This document shows, in pieces, positions 16,189 to 19,822 of a stretch of DNA of 19,822 nucleotides. The position numbers and the translations under genes are program-made. Below the pieces are notes generated by a model. It did no database searches. It was given only the letters and a program-made list of their open reading frames with translations, and had not been told where the DNA came from. The stretch comes from CAYVKY01 sp964452115 (GTDB lineage Bacteria > Bacteroidota > Ignavibacteria > Tepidaquicellales > Tepidaquicellaceae). Position 1 is the stretch's first letter. Every line of letters begins with the position of its first letter. The stretch covers positions 1-19,822 of the forward strand of contig CAYVKY010000030.1 of the NCBI GenBank assembly GCA_964452115.1. Reading direction: 5' to 3'.

Positions 16189-16265
16189 TGGTGGGCAATA
16201 CAAGACTCGAACTTGTGACCTCTTCCGTGTGAAGGAAGCGCGCTAACCAACTGTGCCAATTGCCC
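16189..16265 (-). tRNA. tRNA-Val (anticodon CAC)
   Basis: Read on the minus strand it folds into a full cloverleaf of 74 nt plus an encoded CCA (16189-16191). The acceptor stem is GGGCAAT/ATTGCCC with discriminator A. The D arm is GCAC-AGTTGGTTA-GCGC, the anticodon stem CTTCC/GGAAG with loop TTCACAC, the variable loop AGGTC, and the T arm ACAAG-TTCGAGT-CTTGT. The anticodon CAC (16229-16231 on the opposite strand) reads the valine codon GUG. One D-stem pair is A-C instead of a Watson-Crick pair; other stems are perfect. It lies 48 nt downstream of mlaE on the same strand. Confidence 0.96.
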
Positions 16266-16313
16266 TTAAATATGTAAAATAGTAAAAATGAAAAACTTAT
16301 TCAATTGAGAAAA

Positions 16314-17096
16314 CTAACCGAGAAGGAAATTCCATAATATTGAATCAAGAATCAGAATCATAGCTGCTGATAAAACGAAGGATTTAATCGTTGCCAGTCC
16401 AACTCCGTGTGCCCCTTCGGTGGTTTTGAATCCGTAAAAGCATCCTATGGATGAAATTGCAACTCCGAAAAATACCGCTTTAGTTAATGCCGCTGCTATG
16501 TCTTTCAGTTCAAAATTTTCTCTGAATCCGTTTAAAAAAGTTGTTGACGGCACGCCTAAGAAATATACGGACACGATGTATGACCCGAATATTGCAATTG
16601 TACAGGCATAAACTACAAGCACCGGAAGCACTATTGTGGTTGCAACAATTCTCGGCATTGCGAGATAGCGGATAGGATTAATTGCCATTGATTCCAGCGC
16701 GTCAATCTGTTCCGTCACTTTCATCGTTCCCATTTCTGCGGAAATCGAAGCCCCTACCCTGCCTGCAAGCACGAGCGCCGCGAGCACAGGTCCGAGTTCT
16801 ATCATAATACCTTTCGGTGTTGCAGACCCTAGAAAGTTAACAGAGATAAAACTTGTAATCTGATATGCAATTTCCCACGAGGCAATTGCTCCCGTAAATG
16901 CACCGATTACCGTAATAAGTACAACAGAATTGACTCCGATATGCACCATCTGGTCAATGATAAGTTTTCTGTCTTTGATTACTCTCGGCAGAAATTTTAT
17001 CACACTGAAAAGCATTTTCCCGAATTCGCCAAAATCATTAAAAAAATTATATATCCGGTTGTAAATAAAATTTGTAATACTGTTTTTTCTTTTCAT
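16314..17096 (-). CDS. mlaE: MlaE-family ABC transporter permease
   Basis: Inner-membrane permease of the MCE/Mla phospholipid transport system, which moves lipids between the inner and outer membranes. The 260 residues fit the family. The hallmark segment is at about 99-137: IELGPVLAALVLAGRVGASI, then EMGTMKVTEQIDALESMAIN. About five hydrophobic segments are visible, after an interfacial N-terminal helix (1-50). The ATG lies inside the end of the CorC-like gene (ATGA, 4-nt overlap), so it is translationally coupled. The MlaF ATPase and MlaD MCE protein that normally accompany it are not adjacent; a tRNA gene follows instead. The function therefore depends on partners encoded elsewhere. Confidence 0.92.
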   Translation of the reverse strand: MKRKNSITNFIYNRIYNFFNDFGEFGKMLFSVIKFLPRVIKDRKLIIDQMVHIGVNSVVLITVIGAFTGAIASWEIAYQITSFISVNFLGSATPKGIMIELGPVLAALVLAGRVGASISAEMGTMKVTEQIDALESMAINPIRYLAMPRIVATTIVLPVLVVYACTIAIFGSYIVSVYFLGVPSTTFLNGFRENFELKDIAAALTKAVFFGVAISSIGCFYGFKTTEGAHGVGLATIKSFVLSAAMILILDSILWNFLLG

Positions 17097-18409
17097 CTCC
17101 AGGGGTTTTTTTGAATTTTAACTTGCATTAATTTATTTCCGACTTTCTGTGTAACTATAAATATTATTCCTTTGTAATCTATTCTTTCAAATATTTCGGG
17201 AATATGTCCCGTTACGGATTGTAAAAATCCGCTTAAGGTCTGATACTCGTCGTGGTTCTCGGGAATATCAGTTTTAAATCTTGTATTAAAATCATCAATT
17301 GACAGCGAAGGATTCACAAGATAAATCCCTTTTTTATCTTTTTGAATATTTGTTGATGTTTCGAGATCATACTCGTCTTCAATTTCTCCGACAATTTCTT
17401 CTATGATGTCTTCAAGTGTAATCAGCCCTTCCACTCCGCCGTGCTCATTCACAACGATGCCGACGTGAATGTGATTTTTCTGAAAATCTTTCAGTATCTC
17501 GCCGATATGTTTGTTTTCAGGAATGAAATTTGCCGGTCTTATTAAATCCTGAAGTAAAATCAGCTCTCTGTGTTCTGCGGCGCTTATCAGGTCTTTAGAA
17601 TAAAGAATGCCGATGATATTATCAATATTCTCATTATACACAGGAATTCGCGAATATCCTTCCTCGATTACTGTGTTGACAATTTTTTCTCGTTTGTCAT
17701 TTATATTCAATGCAATGATGTTGTTTCGAGGAATCATCACATCGCCGGCGGTTTTATCATTAAATTCAAATATCTTTTCGATAAGCGCCTGTTCTGTTGA
17801 ATCAATCACACCCGTTTTTGAACCTTCCTCAATAATGTATCTTATTTCCTCTTCGGAATTTATTGTGGTTGAAAGTTCATCGGGTTTTATTCCGAATAGC
17901 TTTAAAAGCAGATGAGCGGATTTATCGAGCAATACAATAAAATGGCGGAATGTCTTGTAAAACAAATTTATCGGATAAGCCATTGCGGCGGATATCTTCA
18001 GTGGATATCTGATTGCAATCACTTTCGGGGTAAGTTCGCCGATTACGATAGTAAAATAGCTGAGAATTACCACACCGATTATCACGCTGAGTGTATTATA
18101 AAAACCGCCCTGCACACCGAAAAATCTCAAAACAGGAGAAAACATACCTGCAAAAAAAGGTTCTCCCAGCCATCCAAGCAGAATATTAACAAGTGTAATT
18201 CCCAACTGGGTAGCTGAAATATATTTATCGGTATTTGACTTGAGTTCTTTTAGTAATTTTGCTTTGGCATTGCCTTTTTGAATAAGGGGCTCGATTTCGG
18301 ATTCCCTTACTTTTATGAGTGCATATTCAAAAATAACAAATACGCCATTAAGCAGTATCAGAAAAAACAAGAAAACTAATTCTAAAAGCCATGAGGAAAA
18401 ATTATTCAT
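17093..18409 (-). CDS. HlyC/CorC (CNNM) family protein with CBS pair
   Basis: Membrane protein of the CorB/CorC, CNNM-like family, linked to Mg or Co export. The N-terminal CNNM transmembrane domain (about 1-200) includes NGVFVIFEYALIKVRESEIE, TQLGITLVNILLGWLGEP and VIGELTPKVIAIRYP. The CBS pair spans about 220-345, with MIPRNNIIAL, GYSRIPVYNE and NEHGGVEGLITLEDIIEEIV; this last segment is the family signature. The C-terminal CorC_HlyC domain covers about 355-435. At 438 residues it is normal. It overlaps mlaE by 4 nt and follows nuoI after 44 nt. The name hemolysin often given to this family is historical. The CBS pair probably senses adenine nucleotide, by analogy. Confidence 0.93.
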   Translation of the reverse strand: MNNFSSWLLELVFLFFLILLNGVFVIFEYALIKVRESEIEPLIQKGNAKAKLLKELKSNTDKYISATQLGITLVNILLGWLGEPFFAGMFSPVLRFFGVQGGFYNTLSVIIGVVILSYFTIVIGELTPKVIAIRYPLKISAAMAYPINLFYKTFRHFIVLLDKSAHLLLKLFGIKPDELSTTINSEEEIRYIIEEGSKTGVIDSTEQALIEKIFEFNDKTAGDVMIPRNNIIALNINDKREKIVNTVIEEGYSRIPVYNENIDNIIGILYSKDLISAAEHRELILLQDLIRPANFIPENKHIGEILKDFQKNHIHVGIVVNEHGGVEGLITLEDIIEEIVGEIEDEYDLETSTNIQKDKKGIYLVNPSLSIDDFNTRFKTDIPENHDEYQTLSGFLQSVTGHIPEIFERIDYKGIIFIVTQKVGNKLMQVKIQKNPWR

Positions 18410-18453
18410 AATAATCTAATCTTAATCAAATTTAATACAAAGTAAATAAAAAA

Positions 18454-18945
18454 TCATCTGTATTTACGAAGAAATTCTAACCTTTTGGCTAATTTACTCT
18501 TAGGCACAAGAAGCTTATCTTTACCGAAAATTGCTTCCTCCTGTGATGTGAAAACAATTTCGTATTCATTACTCATAACAATAGCTTCTTCCGGGCATGC
18601 CTCTTCGCACAATCCACAGAAAATACACCTTACCATATTTATCTCAAATTTTTCCGGATATCTTTCCTTTTCGCTTTCAGTTTCGGATGCCTGAATTTCA
18701 ATCGCCAGAGCAGGGCATACACGTGCACAAAGCCCGCAAGCCACACATCTTTCTTTGCCGTCGTCATTCATTACGAGCACAGGTCTTCCTCTGAATGATT
18801 CCGGCGGATTCCATCTGACCTCGGGGTATTGCCTTGTAAATCTGGGCTTGAACATTTCACGAAATGTTACAATCATCCCCTTTAGAATCTGAGGTAAATA
18901 TGTTTTCTCGAGTAAACTTAAATCTTCTCTTTTAACTATTGCCAT
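18454..18945 (-). CDS. nuoI: NADH-quinone oxidoreductase subunit I (NuoI)
   Basis: Peripheral complex I subunit carrying clusters N6a and N6b, passing electrons toward the quinone site. The 163 residues are a typical length. Two [4Fe-4S] motifs are complete: CVACGLCARVCP (Cys67, 70, 73, 77) and CIFCGLCEEACP (Cys107, 110, 113, 117). The N-terminal amphipathic helix with KGMIVTFREMFKPRFTRQYP, the RFRGRPVL-like stretch SFRGRPVLVMND before the first cluster, and the post-cluster tail AIVMSNEYEIVF separate NuoI from generic ferredoxins. It lies 6 nt after a T9SS-exported protein gene and far from nuoK/nuoL, with no other nuo gene beside it. No Shine-Dalgarno is seen: the gap before the ATG is TTTTTA. 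Confidence 0.92.
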   Translation of the reverse strand: MAIVKREDLSLLEKTYLPQILKGMIVTFREMFKPRFTRQYPEVRWNPPESFRGRPVLVMNDDGKERCVACGLCARVCPALAIEIQASETESEKERYPEKFEINMVRCIFCGLCEEACPEEAIVMSNEYEIVFTSQEEAIFGKDKLLVPKSKLAKRLEFLRKYR

Positions 18946-18951
18946 TAAAAA

Positions 18952-19692
18952 TTATTTAGTTAAAACCATCTTTCTTGAATCTGAAAAATTCTCTGTAATC
19001 AAACGGTATATGTATATACCTGTTGACAGTTTATAATTATTAACATCAAAATTAAAATCATAATTCCCTGCCCCGAGCTGACGGTTATCAAGCAGCACGG
19101 CAACTTCATTTCCGAGAATATCATAGACTTTCAGAGATACTCTCTGACTTTTCGGAATCGAGAAATTTATTACCGTTGAAGGATTGAAGGGATTTGGATA
19201 ATTCTGTTTTAATTCAAAACCATTGACAATACCGTTGTTTTCCCTGATTGCATTCGGTGCAGCAAGATGAACCTTGAATGTGTCAACCTGAATAGCCGAT
19301 GGATTTGAAACGTTAAATGCTTTTAATACTATTGTTCCGGTTCCAACATTGTGCCCGAACACATCAATCGAGAGTGAATCTGATTCACCGGCTGCCATTT
19401 GAATTACTGAAATCGGGTACGGGTAGAGTGTGTCAACATCGGGTCCAAAGCACATCCCTAAGCACATCTGGCTTGTCCAGGTGGCGGGAAGAGAATTCAC
19501 AATTCTTACGATTCTGAACCGCTGTACTGAGGATGATGTATTTGTTAAAAGTCCGTACGTTACTGTCGGAGATATTAATGATGTATCGCCGTTAACAATA
19601 GGAGATGAAACTCTATGGAAATTAAATGTCTGAGAATAAGAAGTGCCGCTTAATAAAGCCAGCAATGCGACTAAAGAAAATAAATACCTCAT
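18952..19692 (-). CDS. T9SS-exported protein with CX3C motif
   Basis: A 246-residue secreted protein. It has a signal peptide at about 1-20 (MRYLFSLVALLALLSGTSYS). The cargo domain spans about 21-150 and consists of strand-like segments resembling an immunoglobulin-like sandwich (VQRFRIVRIVNSLP, SLSIDVFGHNVGTGTIVLKAFNV). It includes WTSQMCLGMCFGPDVDTLYP, with Cys77 and Cys81 spaced CX3C. The type A sorting domain starts at NYPNPFNPST (164-173) and ends RKMVLTK. I recall similar small exported proteins with a W...C...C pattern from Ignavibacteria, but know no function; the Cys pair could form a disulfide or bind metal. It is immediately upstream of nuoI, 6 nt away. Confidence 0.88.
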   Translation of the reverse strand: MRYLFSLVALLALLSGTSYSQTFNFHRVSSPIVNGDTSLISPTVTYGLLTNTSSSVQRFRIVRIVNSLPATWTSQMCLGMCFGPDVDTLYPYPISVIQMAAGESDSLSIDVFGHNVGTGTIVLKAFNVSNPSAIQVDTFKVHLAAPNAIRENNGIVNGFELKQNYPNPFNPSTVINFSIPKSQRVSLKVYDILGNEVAVLLDNRQLGAGNYDFNFDVNNYKLSTGIYIYRLITENFSDSRKMVLTK

Positions 19693-19702
19693 TTTTTATT
19701 AT

Positions 19703-19727
19703 AATTAGTTGTTAGTAAAAACTAATT
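19703..19727. repeat. Inverted repeat in the 5' leader of the T9SS gene
   Basis: AATTAGTT (19703-19710) pairs perfectly with AACTAATT (19720-19727) across a 9-nt spacer. It lies 11-35 nt upstream of the minus-strand ATG at 19692. It could be an operator or a leader hairpin that affects translation. Its AT content makes chance occurrence possible. Confidence 0.35.
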
Positions 19728-19808
19728 CAATATACCGCATTTAAAAAAAATATTAAATATAAATTTTTATGTTTATTTATATGTTTTAAAATCATTATTT
19801 TTAATGCT

Positions 19809-19822
19809 ATGAAAAACACAGG
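19809..19822 (+). CDS. Possible 5' end of a divergent gene, cut by the window edge
   Basis: An ATG with a following AAAAACACA (Met-Lys-Asn-Thr) opens at the right edge, after a long AT-rich leader. A basic start of this kind would suit a signal peptide. Only four codons are visible, so the call is very weak. The ~116 nt between it and the T9SS gene would then be a divergent promoter region. Confidence 0.2.

Noticed and set aside
10728..16265. T-box or other riboswitch controlling valS, suggested by valS and tRNA-Val being near each other
   Set aside because: Only 9 nt precede valS after the ParA-type stop, leaving no room for a leader, and no T-box sequence is present. The tRNA and valS are about 3 kb apart with three genes between; the proximity looks coincidental.
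17912..18217. Plus-strand frame of 101 codons
   Set aside because: It is the shadow of the CNNM transmembrane region of the CorC-like gene on the other strand.
1..19822. CRISPR array, insertion sequence, prophage, toxin-antitoxin or defence island
   Set aside because: No regularly spaced repeats, no transposase or integrase motifs, no terminal inverted repeats next to a mobile gene, and no small toxin-antitoxin pair were seen.

Overview
This is an ordinary-looking but tightly packed piece of an AT-rich bacterial chromosome. Three proteins end in a type IX secretion (T9SS) type A sorting domain with the N-[FYK]-PNPF signature. Most starts are preceded by A/T-rich leaders rather than a GGAGG-type Shine-Dalgarno, and the gene set (Nuo complex I, LptF/G, RecO, MlaE, DUF3467, COG2403 GTPase) fits a Gram-negative member of the FCB group. 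The NPFNPST form of the motif points to Ignavibacteria or a near relative (inference). I see no insertion sequence, phage gene, CRISPR array or resistance gene.

Layout. 1-536 (+): the 3' end of an outer-membrane-type protein. 542-2760 (-): nuoL and nuoK, complex I membrane subunits, convergent with it. 2761-3047: an AT-rich divergent control region with a doubtful 34-codon ORF touching the next start. 3048-4157 (+): LptF/LptG permease. 4170-4502 (-): small DUF3467 protein. 4612-7746 (+): an apparent operon of a PfkB sugar kinase, recO and an HtrA/DegP protease, each 6 nt apart, closed by a hairpin. 7810-9166 (+): two T9SS cargo proteins, closed by a strong terminator at 9187-9225. 9330-10658 (+): a COG2403 (cyclic-2,3-diphosphoglycerate-synthetase-like) P-loop protein. 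10675-10715: a bidirectional terminator between it and valS.

From 10728 to 19692 everything reads on the minus strand. In transcription order: a T9SS-exported Cys-containing protein, nuoI, a CorC/HlyC CBS protein, mlaE, tRNA-Val(CAC), dihydroorotase pyrC, a fumarylacetoacetate-hydrolase-family protein, an orphan ParA-type ATPase, and valS. Many of these abut or overlap (4-nt overlaps at mlaE/CorC and FAH/pyrC; 0 nt between FAH and ParA; 6 nt between the T9SS protein and nuoI), so long polycistronic transcripts are likely.

The genes are mostly envelope biogenesis (LptF/G, MlaE, HtrA, T9SS cargo), respiration (NuoI, NuoK, NuoL) and housekeeping (RecO, PyrC, ValS, tRNA-Val). The least ordinary points are the scattering of complex I genes into separate loci, the COG2403 GTPase of unknown bacterial role, a T9SS protein that is almost only sorting domain, an exported protein in tight linkage with nuoI, and ParA and MlaE genes without their usual partners. 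I found no convincing undescribed multi-gene system.
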